Shown here: positions 5,735 to 6,327 of the stretch, one piece after another
How the letters are laid out: every line of letters begins with the position of its first letter
Numbering within the stretch: the first letter of the stretch is position 1
Assembly: GCA_023660035.1 (NCBI GenBank)
Contig: JAGXOF010000052.1
Span: 1 to 6,327, forward strand
Direction: 5' to 3'
DNA from: Dehalococcoidia bacterium LH_S1
GTDB taxonomy: Bacteria > Chloroflexota > Dehalococcoidia > SZUA-161 > SpSt-899
DNA: 6,327 nt
The notes under the pieces: generated by a model
Seen by the model: the letters and a program-made list of their open reading frames with translations, nothing else
Databases searched by the model: none
Told to the model about the DNA's origin: nothing
Position numbers and translations under genes: made by a program

Positions 5735-5763
5735 ATTATATCCAATAGAGGTCTGACTTCCTA
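5735..5763 (-). promoter_or_regulatory. Predicted AOR promoter with its -35 at the IS junction
   Basis: A perfect -10 TATAAT occupies 5740 to 5735 on the minus strand, giving a leader of about 25 bases before ATG 5704. At 17 bases spacing the -35 window is TAGGAA (5763-5758, three of six matches). It falls exactly where the IS630-like element seems to begin, so the original -35 may have been displaced. A small palindrome, ATTAT-C-ATAAT (5721-5731), lies in the leader. Confidence 0.45.
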
Positions 5764-6327
5764 GTGTCTAGTCCCTGAAATAGCTTGAAATAATATTCGT
5801 GCCATGTGATAATTGAGGTATGGCAGGTACAGCAAGGAAAATAGAAGTATCCAATGAGGATAGAGAGGCGTTGCTCAAATGGAAGAGGAGCCCAACTACG
5901 GCACAGAAATTAGTCCGCAGGGCCGATATCATATTGGCTGTCGCTGAAGGTCTGAATAACAGAGCCATTTCAGAAAGGGGGTTAGGCTCGGAACAGACAG
6001 TTTGTCTTTGACAGAAGCGATATGCTGAATACGGTATAGAAGGGCTACAGGACCAACCTAAACCTGGTCGGCCTCGAACCATTGGTCAGGACAAAATAGC
6101 CGAGATTGTGGCCATCACTATGACACCACCTGAGGGTGTGACTCATTGGAGCGCCCGCAGACTGGCAAAGCAGGCAGGGGTAGCCAAATCTACAGTTCAT
6201 CGCATATGGCAAGCCTTTGACTTAAAGCCCTGTCGTGTCGAGACCTTCAAATTCAGTAAGGACGCCGAGTTAAGAGAGAAGGTGGTTGATATTGTGGGAC
6301 TTTATCTTAAGCCACCGGAACAGGCAT
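5762..6327 (+). mobile_element. IS630-family insertion sequence, left part (runs off the window)
   Basis: The element is recognised from its transposase. IS630 elements insert at and duplicate TA. The likely left end is the TA at 5762-5763, in CTAGTGTCTAGTCCCTGAAA, about 58 bases before the transposase ATG; TA at 5769 is an alternative. CTAGT occurs twice there (5761-5765, 5768-5772). The right end lies outside the window, so terminal repeats and the duplication cannot be checked. It points away from the AOR gene and sits in its upstream region. Confidence 0.55.
5820..6327 (+). pseudogene. IS630-family transposase, 5' part, with an in-frame TGA
   Basis: The first 169 codons of a transposase cut by the window end. 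Residues 1-63 begin MAGTARKIEVSNEDREALLK and contain the first helix-turn-helix (about 46-62, NNRAISERGLGSEQTV). Codon 64 is TGA (6009-6011). The same frame continues as QKRYAEYGIEGLQDQPKPGR, then a second helix-turn-helix with THWSARRLA and STVHRIWQAFDLKP (108-137), and reaches GLYLKPPEQA (160-169), just before the first catalytic Asp of the DDE domain. IS630 relatives usually read TVSLWRKRY-like here, so TGA replaces a Trp (TGG to TGA). GAGG at 5815-5818 is only one base from the ATG, so initiation looks weak. This copy is probably dead unless the stop is suppressed. Confidence 0.85.

Noticed and set aside
5768..6082. Minus-strand open frame of 104 codons opposite the transposase.
   Set aside because: It is a shadow of the IS630 transposase and has no recognisable domain.

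Overview
The window looks like a piece of an uncultured anaerobic bacterial genome. Strong Shine-Dalgarno sites (GGAGG or GGGGG) and sigma70-type promoter elements argue for Bacteria. The gene families (LEA14-like lipoprotein, HIT protein, short site-2 protease, tungsten aldehyde ferredoxin oxidoreductase) would suit Dehalococcoidia/Chloroflexota or a similar sediment lineage. That placement is an inference from gene content; the window holds no rRNA or other phylogenetic marker.

Left part (1-2589, + strand): a sigma70-like promoter partly inside a large inverted repeat drives a lipoprotein with two LEA14/WHy domains. A HIT-family nucleotide hydrolase/transferase follows 34 bases later, probably in the same transcript. 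After a small hairpin, a seven-helix M50 site-2 protease begins, probably from its own extended -10 promoter.

Middle (2590-2985): about 400 bases without a gene. It holds an inverted-repeat-bounded, MITE-like block (2630-2881) packed with three further palindromes of the kind dispersed in many environmental genomes.

A putative lipoprotein gene (+) follows. Its signal peptide is complete only if translation starts at an ATT codon at 2986, which sits five bases after a perfect GGAGG. Its 3' end seems to have lost one C from a poly-C run, which truncates a proline-rich linker and the beginning of a further domain.

Convergent to it (3860-5704, - strand) is a full-length aldehyde ferredoxin oxidoreductase with all four cluster cysteines, interrupted by a single in-frame TGA. 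Just upstream and divergent from it, the window ends inside an IS630-family element. Its transposase also carries one in-frame TGA, at a position where the family normally has Trp.

Overall: ordinary housekeeping-type genes on the left, and a right half showing recent decay (two nonsense codons, one frameshift, an IS at a promoter). I see no convincing new multi-gene system. The items most worth checking are the ATT start, the poly-C frameshift, the AOR stop codon and the repeat block.
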